This document shows, piece after piece, positions 8,733 to 16,879 of a stretch of 64,000 nt of DNA (positions are counted from its first letter, which is position 1; every line of letters starts with the position of its first letter). The notes beneath the pieces were generated by a model that did no database searches, was not told where the DNA came from, and saw only the letters and a list, made by a program, of their open reading frames with translations. Position numbers and translations under genes: made by a program. Source of the stretch: Streptomyces sp. SID8374 (GTDB lineage Bacteria > Actinomycetota > Actinomycetes > Streptomycetales > Streptomycetaceae); assembly GCF_009865135.1 (NCBI RefSeq), contig NZ_WWGH01000001.1:1612001-1676000 (forward strand). Direction: 5' to 3'.

Positions 8733-9010
8733 TCACCGCGATCGTGCTCATCAAGACCAGCGTGGACCGGATTCCGGAGATCGCCGAGGCCATCGCCGCG
8801 CTGGACAGCGTCAGCGAGGTCTTCTCCGTCACCGGCACCTACGACCTGATCGCCATGGTCCGGGTCGCCCGCCACGACGACCTCGCCGATGTCATCCCCG
8901 GCCGGATCAGCAAGATCCCGGGCGTCGAGGGCACCGACACGCATGTGGCGTTCCGTACGTACTCCCAGCACGACCTGGAAGCGGCGTTCGCCATCGGCCT
9001 GGACGCGTAG
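8729..9010 (+). CDS. stand-alone Lrp/AsnC ligand-binding (RAM) domain protein
   Basis: 93 residues that correspond only to the C-terminal regulation-of-amino-acid-metabolism domain of Lrp/AsnC regulators, with the usual beta-alpha-beta-beta-alpha-beta pattern and VTGTYDL near residue 34. No DNA-binding helix-turn-helix is present, so it cannot be a classical regulator alone; such proteins form multimers, bind amino acids and may modulate full-length Lrp partners. It starts with a GTG that overlaps the rhomboid stop codon and ends just before a strong bidirectional terminator. Any link to the protease is unproven. Confidence 0.9.
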   Translation: MITAIVLIKTSVDRIPEIAEAIAALDSVSEVFSVTGTYDLIAMVRVARHDDLADVIPGRISKIPGVEGTDTHVAFRTYSQHDLEAAFAIGLDA

Positions 9011-9020
9011 GACGTAGCTT

Positions 9021-9059
9021 TTCGGCCGGGGACAGGCGCGCTGCCTGTCCCCGGCCGAA
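9021..9059. terminator. bidirectional terminator hairpin
   Basis: Perfect 16-bp stem (TTCGGCCGGGGACAGG with its complement) around a 7-nt loop, between the convergent AsnC-type and PLP-enzyme genes; no U-tract, as is common in Streptomyces. Confidence 0.85.
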
Positions 9060-9072
9060 GTGTTTGCCAGCC

Positions 9073-10452
9073 TCAGATCTGTGCGGCCTCGCCCCGGTCC
9101 GGGACGCAACGGCCGTCCTCGGTGCGGTACTTCCACTGGGCGCCCTCGCGGACCAGCTCGGTGACCGCGCGCAGGAACCGGTCGATGTGCTCGTCCGGCG
9201 TACCGGCCCCGAAGCTGACGCGGATGGCGTTGAGCGAGCGCTCGCCCGGCTCGGCCTCGGGGGCGCCGCACTCGCCCGGGTCCTGCGGGTCGCTGCCGAG
9301 GAGGGTGCGGACCAGCGGATGGGCGCAGAAGAGGCCGTCGCGGACGCCGATGCCGTATTCGGCGGAGAGCGCGGCGGCGAAGTGCGAGCTGTTCCAGCCG
9401 CGCACCACGAAGGAGATGACGCCGACCCGGGGCGCGTCGTCGCCGAAGAGCGACAGCACCTGGACCTCGGGGACCTCGGCGAGCCCTTCGCGTACCCGGC
9501 TCACCAGCTCCTGTTCCCGGGCGACCAGGTTGTCGAAGCCCGCCTCGGTGAGGGCCTTGCAGGCGGAGGCGATGGAGTAGACCCCGATGACGTTGGGCGA
9601 ACCGGCCTCGTGGCGGGCGGCGGTGGTGTGCCAGTCGACGTCCACGCCGCCGTCGGCGCGCCGGGCGACCTTGCGGGAGGCTCCGCCGCCGGCGAGGTAC
9701 GGCTCGGCCGCCTGGAGCCAGTCGGCGCGGCCGGCGAGGACCCCGGAGCCGAAGGGCGCGTACAGCTTGTGGCCGGAGAACGCGACCCAGTCGACGTCCA
9801 GTTCGGCGATGTCGACGGGGTGGTGCGGGGCGAGCTGGGCGGCGTCGAGGACGATCCGGGCGCCGTGCGCGTGGGCGGCGGCGGCCAGCTCCTTCACCGG
9901 CCACAGCTCACCGGTCACGTTGGAGGCGCCGGTGACGCAGACGAGGGCGGGGCCGTAGGGGTCGCGGTCGGCGAGGGCCCGCTCCAGGGTCTCCACCGCC
10001 TGGCCCGGCGTGCGGGGCGCGTTGAGGTAGGTGACCTGGGCGTCGCGCCAGGGCAGCAGCGAGGCGTGGTGCTCGGTCTCGTACACGAACACCTGGCAGT
10101 TCGCGGGGATCGCGGCGGCCAGCAGGTTGAGGGAGTCGGTGGTGGAGCGGGTGAAGACGACCTGGTCCTCGGCGCGGCAGCCGAGGAACTCCGCGACCGT
10201 GCGGCGGCTGTTCTCGAAGAGGTCGGTGGAGAGCTGCGAGAGGTATCCGGCACCGCGGTGGACGCTGCCGTAGTACGGGGCGTACGCGGCGACGTCGTCC
10301 CAGACCCGCTGGAGGGCCGGGGCGCTGGCGGCGTAGTCGAGTGCGGCGTAGGTGACTTCACCGCCGGTGACGAGCGGAACAGTGACATCCTGCCCCAAAA
10401 CGGGCAGCGGGGCACAAACCGACGGGTCGATGGCAGCGGTGGAGACAGACAT
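9073..10452 (-). CDS. class-V PLP enzyme (cysteine desulfurase/epimerase-like), SAM-riboswitch controlled
   Basis: 459 residues of the aspartate-aminotransferase fold class V: TRSTTDSLN phosphate-binding loop (101-109), LDAAQ (202-206) and the PLP lysine in SGHKLYAPFGSG (Lys229). It resembles SufS-like desulfurases and isopenicillin-N-epimerase-like proteins, but no catalytic-Cys loop of the usual SSGSSC type is evident, so the reaction is not settled. A SAM-IV riboswitch lies in its leader, which ties it to sulfur amino-acid metabolism: expression should fall when S-adenosylmethionine is plentiful. The ATG at 10452 follows ACGGGAG by 6 nt. It ends before the bidirectional terminator at 9021-9059. 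Confidence 0.88.
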   Translation of the reverse strand: MSVSTAAIDPSVCAPLPVLGQDVTVPLVTGGEVTYAALDYAASAPALQRVWDDVAAYAPYYGSVHRGAGYLSQLSTDLFENSRRTVAEFLGCRAEDQVVFTRSTTDSLNLLAAAIPANCQVFVYETEHHASLLPWRDAQVTYLNAPRTPGQAVETLERALADRDPYGPALVCVTGASNVTGELWPVKELAAAAHAHGARIVLDAAQLAPHHPVDIAELDVDWVAFSGHKLYAPFGSGVLAGRADWLQAAEPYLAGGGASRKVARRADGGVDVDWHTTAARHEAGSPNVIGVYSIASACKALTEAGFDNLVAREQELVSRVREGLAEVPEVQVLSLFGDDAPRVGVISFVVRGWNSSHFAAALSAEYGIGVRDGLFCAHPLVRTLLGSDPQDPGECGAPEAEPGERSLNAIRVSFGAGTPDEHIDRFLRAVTELVREGAQWKYRTEDGRCVPDRGEAAQI

Positions 10453-10656
10453 GGCGAACTCCCGTAAAAGGCAGGCGAAATCAACGCGCCTGCGGATACG
10501 CGACGGCGCGGAGAAGGAAGGAGAAGAAGGTGCGCTGAAGGAGGGCGTTCAGCCCAGGACATGAGAAGCCCTGGGACGAGCCCTAACGCATTCGCTTGCT
10601 CACAAGAGGCTCCCTAGGGACCAGGACCCCGGGGGCTGACGTCCACTGGACGCCGA

Positions 10657-10776
10657 GGGGCCCGCGCTTGCCGCAGACCTCGCTGCCTACGGCCTGGTCT
10701 TCACCCGGGGCACCCCGCCACGGACGGAGGGTTGCCGGACAGCGGGCCGGGGCCGTAGTCGCTGTCACTCATGACC
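10657..10776 (-). ncRNA. SAM-IV riboswitch
   Basis: On the minus strand the leader contains, in order, GGTCATGAGTG, CAGCG, CCGGCAACCCTCC, GGCGGGGTGCCCCGGGTGA, GACCAGG and GGCAAGCGCGG, the conserved blocks of the SAM-IV class (Streptomyces RNA). GGTC and GACC close the first stem. About 200 nt of leader separate it from the start codon at 10452; this part includes a GTCCA/TGGAC hairpin and a CCCTAGGG palindrome that could serve as expression platform. Known SAM-IV elements bind S-adenosylmethionine and sit upstream of sulfur-metabolism genes in actinomycetes. The assignment is by recognition of the consensus; no structure search could be run. Confidence 0.9.
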
Positions 10777-10811
10777 TGCGCAGCATCTTGCCATATGTAT
10801 GCGCACGCGCA

Positions 10812-10842
10812 AGGGCGCAGTCCGGCATCCGGACTGCGCCCT
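10812..10842 (-). terminator. terminator hairpin of trpD
   Basis: 14-bp perfect stem (AGGGCGCAGTCCGG and complement) with a 3-nt loop, 20 bp beyond the trpD stop; it separates trpD from the riboswitch promoter. The rest of the 410-bp gap between the two genes (10453-10862) holds the SAM-IV leader and no gene. Confidence 0.8.
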
Positions 10843-10862
10843 ACGTCACACCGTGGCTACCG

Positions 10863-11927
10863 TCAGGCGTTGCTGGCCGCGACCCACCGCTCCAGCGCGC
10901 GCTTGGCGGCCCCGGAGTCGATGGCCTCGGCCGCCACCGCGATCTTCGCCGCGATCTGCTCGGTCAGCGTGCCGGGGCCCGGGTCGAGGGCGACCAGCGC
11001 CGCCGCCGAGTTGAGCAGCACCGCCTCCCGTACCGCGCCGCCCTCGCCGTCCAGCAGGCGGCGGGCCACATCGGCGTTGTACGAGGCGTCGGCGCCGCGC
11101 AGCGCCTCGACGGGGACCAGCGGGAGGCCGACGTCGCGCGGGTCGAAGGGCTCCTCGCGGACCGTGCCGTCCCGGACCACCCAGACCCGCGAGGTGGCGG
11201 TGGTGGTCAGCTCGTCGAGGCCGTCGTCGCCGCGGAAGACGAGCGCCGAGTTGCCCCGCTCCGCGAGGACGCCCGCGACGATGGGCGCCATCCGGGCGTC
11301 AGCCACCCCGATGGCCTGGGAGCGCACCTGGGCCGGGTTGGTGAGGGGGCCCAGGATGTTGAACGTGGTCTGCGCGCCCAGCTCCCGGCGGGCCTTGGCG
11401 GCGTACCGCAGGGCGGGGTGGAACTTGACGGCGAAGCAGAAGGTGATGCCCGCGGCCTCGGCGACCTCGACCACCCGTTGCGGGGTCAGCTCCAGGTTGA
11501 CGCCGAGCTTCTCCAGTACGTCGGAGGAGCCGCTCGCCGATGAGGCGGCCCGGTTTCCGTGCTTGACGACCTTGGCGCCGGTCCCGGCGATGACGATCGC
11601 GGACATGGTCGAGATGTTGACCGTCTTGGCGAGGTCGCCGCCGGTGCCGACGATGTCGACGGTGCGGCCGGGTACGTGGATGGTGTTGGCGTGCGCGTAC
11701 ATCGCGCGCACCAGGCCGGTGACCTCCTCGACGGTCTCGCCCTTGGCCCGCAGCGCGACCGCGAAGCCGGCGATCTGCGCGTCGGTCGCCTCGCCGCTCA
11801 TGATGCGGTCCATCGCCCAGGCGGTCTCCTCCGATGAGAGGTTCTCGCCGCGCAGCAGGGGGTTCAGCAGGCCGGGCCAGGAACGGTCCGCCACGCTGTC
11901 GCCGCCGCTCGGGGTCACAACGTTCAT
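10863..11927 (-). CDS. trpD: anthranilate phosphoribosyltransferase
   Basis: 354 residues from the ATG at 11927, which has GGAG about 8 nt upstream; an upstream in-frame start at 11972 lacks one. TrpD transfers phosphoribose from PRPP to anthranilate, the second step of tryptophan synthesis in the cytosol. The PRPP-binding GTGGD loop, NIST, KHGNRA and the late GDDGLDE motif are all present, and length is normal. No other trp genes lie nearby, as in S. coelicolor, where trp genes are scattered. Flanking terminators on both sides suggest a single-gene transcript. Confidence 0.97.
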   Translation of the reverse strand: MNVVTPSGGDSVADRSWPGLLNPLLRGENLSSEETAWAMDRIMSGEATDAQIAGFAVALRAKGETVEEVTGLVRAMYAHANTIHVPGRTVDIVGTGGDLAKTVNISTMSAIVIAGTGAKVVKHGNRAASSASGSSDVLEKLGVNLELTPQRVVEVAEAAGITFCFAVKFHPALRYAAKARRELGAQTTFNILGPLTNPAQVRSQAIGVADARMAPIVAGVLAERGNSALVFRGDDGLDELTTTATSRVWVVRDGTVREEPFDPRDVGLPLVPVEALRGADASYNADVARRLLDGEGGAVREAVLLNSAAALVALDPGPGTLTEQIAAKIAVAAEAIDSGAAKRALERWVAASNA

Positions 11928-11997
11928 GGTCCGCTCCAGGGGGTCCACAGCCGGTAAAGAGTCCGGCTCCACCCTATCCAGCCACCGGGACCGCGAA

Positions 11998-12026
11998 GAG
12001 CCCCGTCCATCGAATGGACGGGGCTC
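11998..12026 (-). terminator. terminator hairpin after qcrB
   Basis: 13-bp perfect stem (GAGCCCCGTCCAT and complement) with a CGA loop, 26 bp past the qcrB stop; ends the ctaE-qcrCAB operon ahead of trpD. Confidence 0.85.
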
Positions 12027-12051
12027 CCGCTGTGGCGATCAGGTCAGGTGA

Positions 12052-13698
12052 TCAGTGGTGGCCGTGGCCCTCGGTGATCTCCTTGTACTCCTCCGCGGTG
12101 GGCTTGGCGATCTGGTTGTTCTCGCCGTAGTAGCCCTTGCTGAGCTTGGCGCGCAGCTTCTGGACCGGGGAGATCTTGCGCTTGACGCCGTTCTCGTCGA
12201 CCTCGGGGCCGAGTTCGACCGGCTTGTACTGCTCGTGCGCGGTGAGCGTGTGCAGCTGCCCCGGGGAGAGCGGCTCGTGGATCTCGACGAACTCACCGTG
12301 CGGCAGGCGCTTGATGATGCCGGTCTCGCGACCGTGCAGCACCTTGTCCCGGTCGCGGCGCTGGAGGCCCAGGCAGATCCGCTTCGTGACGATGAACGCG
12401 ATGACCGGTCCGGCGAAGAAGAAGATCCGGACGAACCACGAGATGGCGTTCAGCGACAGATGGAAGTGCGTGGCCCACAGGTCGTTGCCACCGCCGACGA
12501 GGCCGATGAAGTACGCCGTGATCCAGGCGACGCCGAGCGCCGTACGGGTCGGGGCGTTGCGCGGGCGGTCCAGGATGTGGTGCTCGCGCTTGTCCCCGGT
12601 GATCCAGGACTCGATGAACGGGTACACCGCGGGCAGCGAGAGCACCAGCCCGAAGAGGACCAGCGGGATGAACACGCCCAGGTTGAGCGTGTGGCCCCAG
12701 AAGACGATCTCCCAGCCCGGCATGACACGGACCAGACCCTCGGCGAAGCCCATGTACCAGTCGGGCTGGGCGCCGGTGGACACCTGGTCCGGGCGGTACG
12801 GGCCGAGCGCCCAGATCGGGTTGATCGTGGCGATCGCCGAGATGATGGCGATGATGCCGAAGACCAGGAAGAAGAAGCCTCCGGCCTTCGCCATGTAGAC
12901 CGGCAGCAGCGGCATGCCGACGACGTTCTTGTTCGTCTTGCCGGGACCCGCGAACTGCGTGTGCTTGTGGTAGAAGACCAGGATCAGGTGGGCCACCAGC
13001 AGCCCGAGCATGATGCCCGGCAGCAGCAGGATGTGGATCGAGTAGAACCGGGCCACGAAGTCGTGGCCGGGGAACTCGCCGCCGAACAGGAACATCGAGA
13101 TGTACGTACCGACGATCGGCACGGACAGGATCGCGCCCTGGGTGAAGCGGACACCCGTACCGGAGAGCAGGTCGTCCGGGAGGGAGTAGCCGGTGAAGCC
13201 GGTGAACATGCCCAGCACGAACAGCAGGAAGCCGAAGAGCCAGTTGATCTCGCGCGGCTTGCGGAAGGCGCCCGTGAAGAAGACGCGCATCATGTGCACG
13301 AACATGCCGGCCAGGAAGATCAGCGCGGCCCAGTGGTGGATCTGCCGGACGAGCAGACCGCCGCGGACCTCGAAGCTGATCTTCAGCGTGGAGGCGTACG
13401 CCTCCGACATGCGGATGCCCTGCATGGGCTCGTACGGGCCGTGGTAGACGACCTCGTTCATGCTCGGCTGGAAGAACAGCGTCAGATACACACCCGTGAG
13501 GATGATGATGATGAAGCTGTAGAGCGCGACCTCACCGAGCATGAAGGACCAGTGGTCCGGGAAGATCTTGCGCATGTTGGCCTTGGCCAGGCCGTAGATG
13601 CCCAGCCGGCCGTCCGCCCAGTCGGCGACCCGCTCGCCCGCGGGTGCCTTGCGCTGTCCCGCCTGGTCGGCGGGCGGGTTGGTTGTCGCAGTACTCAT
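12052..13698 (-). CDS. qcrB: menaquinol-cytochrome c reductase cytochrome b subunit
   Basis: 548-residue cytochrome b of the actinobacterial bcc complex. An N-terminal soluble stretch (about 45 residues) is followed by eight or more membrane segments with heme-liganding histidines (RQIHHW in the second helix, HILLLPG in the fourth) and the quinol-site PDWYM-type loop. The C-terminal cytoplasmic extension of about 120 residues is typical for actinobacteria. It oxidises menaquinol and passes electrons to the Rieske protein and heme c. The ATG overlaps the qcrA stop by 4 nt, so it is coupled to qcrA; it is the last gene of ctaE-qcrC-qcrA-qcrB. Confidence 0.98.
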   Translation of the reverse strand: MSTATTNPPADQAGQRKAPAGERVADWADGRLGIYGLAKANMRKIFPDHWSFMLGEVALYSFIIIILTGVYLTLFFQPSMNEVVYHGPYEPMQGIRMSEAYASTLKISFEVRGGLLVRQIHHWAALIFLAGMFVHMMRVFFTGAFRKPREINWLFGFLLFVLGMFTGFTGYSLPDDLLSGTGVRFTQGAILSVPIVGTYISMFLFGGEFPGHDFVARFYSIHILLLPGIMLGLLVAHLILVFYHKHTQFAGPGKTNKNVVGMPLLPVYMAKAGGFFFLVFGIIAIISAIATINPIWALGPYRPDQVSTGAQPDWYMGFAEGLVRVMPGWEIVFWGHTLNLGVFIPLVLFGLVLSLPAVYPFIESWITGDKREHHILDRPRNAPTRTALGVAWITAYFIGLVGGGNDLWATHFHLSLNAISWFVRIFFFAGPVIAFIVTKRICLGLQRRDRDKVLHGRETGIIKRLPHGEFVEIHEPLSPGQLHTLTAHEQYKPVELGPEVDENGVKRKISPVQKLRAKLSKGYYGENNQIAKPTAEEYKEITEGHGHH

Positions 13699-14747
13699 CC
13701 GCGCTCCCAGAAGGAAGGGCCGACGGGCTCGTCGAAGTCACCGAGCGCCTCGAGGTTGCCCTCGCTGTTCACACCGATCCGCAGCTGCGGAAGGGGGTGG
13801 CCGGCCGGACCGAAGATGACGCGGGCGCCGTCGGAGAGGTCGAAGGTGGACTGGTGGCACGGGCAGAGCACGTGGTGTGTCTGCTGCTCGTACAGGCTGA
13901 TGGGGCAGCCGACGTGGGTGCAGATCTTGGAGAAGGCGACGATGCCCTCGTGGGCCCAGTCGCGCTGGCGCTTGTCCTTGATGTCGTCCGGCTCGATGCG
14001 GACGATCATCAGGGCGGCCTTGGCGATCTGCGACTGGAAGTCGTGCGCGTCCTCCTCCAGGCCCTCGGGCATGGCGAAGGTGAGCGAGCCCACGGCGACG
14101 TGCTCGGGGCGCAGCGGCTGCATCGTGTTCATGTTGACGAGCAGCTTGCCCTTGGCCCACATCGTGGTGCGGAGCTTCTTCTCCGGGAGCGGACCGAGGT
14201 CGCGCAGCAGCACCACACCGGAGAGCGGCACCAGGGCCAGCGCGCCGAAGAGGGTGGTGCGGATCAGCTTGCGACGGCCGATCGCGGACTCCTCGGCACC
14301 GGCCTTGAAGTCGGCGAGGACCTGGGCCTTGACCTCGGGGGGCGCCTCGATCGGGTGGCGTTCGGCCGGAACCTCGACGTCGGACATCAGGGTGCGCGCC
14401 CAGTGGACGGCACCCGCGCCGATGAAGAAGAGCGCGAAGCCGAGCGTCAGTCCCAGGGAGAAGTTGAGCGCGCTCACATGGCCGAAGGGCCAGATGTAGA
14501 CGATCTTGTCCACCGGGAAGATGACGTAGGAGGCGATGAAGCCCACCGTCGACAGCATCGAAAGGGTGAACATGAAGGCGACGGCCCGCTCGGAGCGGTT
14601 CGCGGCGCGTTCGTCGAGGTCCTGGATGCGCGGCTTGTGGGCCGGCAGCCCCGGGTCGGCGAACGGGTCGTCCGTACCCTCCACCGCGCCGTGCGCGGTC
14701 TCCTGCACGACGGGCAGGTTGTCTTCTGGAATCTGTTGGCTACTCAT
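13695..14747 (-). CDS. qcrA: menaquinol-cytochrome c reductase Rieske iron-sulfur subunit
   Basis: 350 residues. Actinobacterial QcrA has three N-terminal membrane helices instead of one, and these are visible at about residues 55-120 and 165-185. The C-terminal Rieske domain carries both cluster-binding boxes, CTHVGC and CPCHQS, giving two Cys and two His ligands to the [2Fe-2S] cluster. The third helix has the TAT-like pair GRRKLIRTT before it (IGRRKLIR), consistent with Sec/Tat dual export known for this subunit in S. coelicolor. It overlaps both neighbours by 4 nt. Confidence 0.98.
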   Translation of the reverse strand: MSSQQIPEDNLPVVQETAHGAVEGTDDPFADPGLPAHKPRIQDLDERAANRSERAVAFMFTLSMLSTVGFIASYVIFPVDKIVYIWPFGHVSALNFSLGLTLGFALFFIGAGAVHWARTLMSDVEVPAERHPIEAPPEVKAQVLADFKAGAEESAIGRRKLIRTTLFGALALVPLSGVVLLRDLGPLPEKKLRTTMWAKGKLLVNMNTMQPLRPEHVAVGSLTFAMPEGLEEDAHDFQSQIAKAALMIVRIEPDDIKDKRQRDWAHEGIVAFSKICTHVGCPISLYEQQTHHVLCPCHQSTFDLSDGARVIFGPAGHPLPQLRIGVNSEGNLEALGDFDEPVGPSFWERG

Positions 14748-15553
14748 GACTTCTTGGCCTTAGCGGTGTGGGCCGCGACCCAGACGGCGGTTGCGACGAG
14801 GGCGCCGAGCCCGAAGATCCAGGCGAAGAGGCCTTCGCTGACCGGGCCCAGACCGCCGAGGGAGAGGCCACCGGGGCTCGCCGTCTCGTCACCGTTCACG
14901 GACTTGATGTACGCGATGATGTCCTTCTTCTCCTGCTCCGGCATCGTCGTGTCGGGGAAGGAGGGCATGCTCTGCGGGCCGGTCTGCATGGCCTCGTAGA
15001 TGTGCTTCGGGCTCACGCCTTCGAGGTCCGGGGCGTACTTGCCCTTGGTGAGGGCGCCGCCCTTGCCCGTGAAGTTGTGGCACTGGGCGCAGTTGTTGCG
15101 GAACAGTTCGCCACCCTTGGCGACGTCCGCACCGGCCGGGTCGACCTGCTTGTCGGTCGGCGTGATGGGACCGGCGCCGAGCGACGCGACGTACGCCGCG
15201 AGCTGGTCGATCTCCGCCTGGGTGTAGATGACCTTCTTCTTCGGTACCTGGGCGCCCGGCTGCTGCGCGGGCATACGGCCCGTACCGACCTGGAAGTCGA
15301 CGGCGGCGGAGCCCACGCCCACGAGGGACGGCCCGTCGGTGGTGCCCTGACCGCCGGTTCCGTGGCAGCTGGCGCAGCCTACGGTGTAGAGCTTCTTGCC
15401 CTCGTCGATGGCGAGGGACTGGGCGGTTTCATCGGCCTGCGCCTTGCCCGCAGGCGCAAACGCGGCGTACAGCCCCCCGGTAGCCGCCAGCGCGAGGAGT
15501 AGTACGACGACCGCCGCCAGCGGATGGCGTCGTCGTGCGGAGAGCTTTTTCAC
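14744..15553 (-). CDS. qcrC: menaquinol-cytochrome c reductase diheme cytochrome c subunit
   Basis: 269 residues: N-terminal membrane anchor/signal (about 10-32), two cytochrome c domains with heme-attachment motifs CASCH and CAQCH, and a C-terminal membrane helix (about 240-262). The two covalent hemes bridge the Rieske centre to the CuA site of the aa3 oxidase, replacing a soluble cytochrome c, as in the mycobacterial supercomplex. It begins 56 bp downstream of ctaE and overlaps qcrA by 4 nt, consistent with one operon. Confidence 0.98.
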   Translation of the reverse strand: MKKLSARRRHPLAAVVVLLLALAATGGLYAAFAPAGKAQADETAQSLAIDEGKKLYTVGCASCHGTGGQGTTDGPSLVGVGSAAVDFQVGTGRMPAQQPGAQVPKKKVIYTQAEIDQLAAYVASLGAGPITPTDKQVDPAGADVAKGGELFRNNCAQCHNFTGKGGALTKGKYAPDLEGVSPKHIYEAMQTGPQSMPSFPDTTMPEQEKKDIIAYIKSVNGDETASPGGLSLGGLGPVSEGLFAWIFGLGALVATAVWVAAHTAKAKKS

Positions 15554-15609
15554 GGATTACCCCGGTGTCAGGATCTTCTGCGTCGATGGTGGGCGGGTGC
15601 GAGCCCCGG

Positions 15610-16230
15610 TTACTTGATCATGTAGATCGTTGCGAACAGACCGATCCACACCACGTCCACGAAGTGCCAGTAGTAGGACACGACGATGGCCGCGGTGGCC
15701 TGGTCATGGGTGAACCTCTTGGCCGCGTACGTCCTGCCGAGAACCAGCAGGAAGGCGATGAGACCGCCCGTCACGTGCAGACCGTGGAAGCCGGTGGTCA
15801 GGTAGAACACCGAGCCGTACGGGTCGGACGAGAGGGAGAGCCCCGCGTCCTTGACCAGCTCGGTGTACTCCAGGACCTGGCCGCCGATGAAGATCGAACC
15901 CATCACGAACGTCACGATGAACCAGGTGCGGAGCTTCTTCACATCGCCCCGCTCGGCGGCGAACACGCCGAGCTGGCAGGTGAGTGAGGAAAGCACCAGG
16001 ATCGTGGTGTTCGTGGCCGAGAACGGGAAGTTCAGATGACCGGCCATCTCCTTCCAGTACTCGGGTCCCATCACCGATCGCAGGGTGAAGTACATCGCGA
16101 AGAGGGCCGCGAAGAACATCAGCTCGGAACTCAACCAGATGATGGTTCCGACGCTGGTGAGGTTCGGCCGATTGACCGACGGGTGCGCGTGCCCGGTTTC
16201 TACTGTCGTTGCTGTCGCCACGACCGACAT
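15610..16230 (-). CDS. ctaE: cytochrome c oxidase subunit III
   Basis: 206-residue heme-copper oxidase subunit III with five membrane helices, the short actinobacterial form; WLSSELMFF and HFVDVVW are characteristic. It heads the ctaE-qcrCAB operon, away from the other oxidase genes at 18.3-21.4 kb, the same split as in mycobacteria and S. coelicolor. The ATG at 16230 lies inside a perfect palindrome (16221-16241) and has only a weak purine stretch (GGGCGGGA) about 15 nt upstream, so initiation may be inefficient or controlled. The first protein residues ([11 protein letters not shown]) match S. coelicolor CtaE as I remember it, which supports the start. Confidence 0.97.
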   Translation of the reverse strand: MSVVATATTVETGHAHPSVNRPNLTSVGTIIWLSSELMFFAALFAMYFTLRSVMGPEYWKEMAGHLNFPFSATNTTILVLSSLTCQLGVFAAERGDVKKLRTWFIVTFVMGSIFIGGQVLEYTELVKDAGLSLSSDPYGSVFYLTTGFHGLHVTGGLIAFLLVLGRTYAAKRFTHDQATAAIVVSYYWHFVDVVWIGLFATIYMIK

Positions 16231-16241
16231 TATGTCGGTCG
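16221..16241. promoter_or_regulatory. palindrome covering the ctaE start codon
   Basis: CGACCGACAT-T-ATGTCGGTCG is a perfect 10-bp inverted repeat with a one-base centre. On the ctaE strand it contains the ATG and the next seven bases. In RNA it could form an 8-bp hairpin with loop ATAAT; in DNA it could bind a dimeric regulator. Function is inferred. Confidence 0.55.
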
Positions 16242-16417
16242 CTTATCCCGCCCTCACTCCGGGGGGTGCCGTTCGGTGTGTCAGTGGCGTGTGTCCTGCC
16301 CGAACGGCCCATCGAATCGGTGTCCTTACCGGTGCTGACGGCCGGTCGGTCGGAGTACGATCCGCGCATCGGTTCATGCCCCGAGAGCCCCGAAGACACA
16401 GATGTCACGGAGGAACA

Positions 16418-16819
16418 ATGCAGGCGACCGCCACGGTCCTGGTCTACAGCGACGACGCCAACATCCGCGAGCAGGTGAAGCTGGCAGCCGGTCGCAGGCC
16501 TGCCGCCGACGTGCCACCGGTGAAGTTCCTGGAGTGCGCGACGCTTCCGGCCGTGCTGGCTGCGCTGGACGGCGGCGGGATCGACGTCTGCGTCCTGGAC
16601 GGCGAGACGGCTCCCATCGGCGGCATGGGCGTCTGCCGTCAGATCAAGGACGAGATCTTCCACTGCCCCCCGGTCCTCCTGCTGATCGGCCGACCCCAGG
16701 ACGCCTGGCTGGCCACCTGGAGCCGGGCGGAGGCCGCTGTGACGCTGCCGGTGGACCCGGTGGAGTTCGCCGACGCGCTGGCGGCACTGCTGCGCGCCCG
16801 GCTCGCCGTGGAGGCCTGA
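16418..16819 (+). CDS. receiver-like (response-regulator fold) stand-alone protein
   Basis: 133 residues from the ATG at 16418, after CGGAGGAAC (spacing 5-6). The sequence follows a CheY-like receiver: an acidic pair at YSDDAN (residues 11-16), a likely phospho-acceptor Asp in CVLDGE (about residue 60), and alternating strands and helices. The conserved Lys of the fifth strand is replaced (VTLPVD), so normal phosphorylation-driven switching is doubtful. No output domain is present. It is divergent from ctaE and ends before a strong terminator. Function unknown; a link to respiratory gene control is only suggested by position. Confidence 0.8.
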   Translation: MQATATVLVYSDDANIREQVKLAAGRRPAADVPPVKFLECATLPAVLAALDGGGIDVCVLDGETAPIGGMGVCRQIKDEIFHCPPVLLLIGRPQDAWLATWSRAEAAVTLPVDPVEFADALAALLRARLAVEA

Positions 16820-16839
16820 GAGGGCCCCTCAGGCCCGCC

Positions 16840-16868
16840 AGGAGCGCCCCGCGGTGCGGGGCGCTCCT
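16840..16868. terminator. bidirectional terminator hairpin
   Basis: 13-bp perfect stem (AGGAGCGCCCCGC and complement), loop GGT, between the convergent receiver-like gene and the L,D-transpeptidase gene. Confidence 0.85.
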
Positions 16869-16879
16869 GTTGTGTCCGG

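Noticed and set aside
10583..10768. 61-residue minus-strand frame through the SAM-IV riboswitch
   Set aside because: It covers the conserved aptamer, and its sequence is explained by RNA constraints; no ribosome site.
12055..14499. 814-residue plus-strand frame over qcrB and qcrA
   Set aside because: Antisense shadow; the cytochrome b and Rieske proteins are certain on the other strand.
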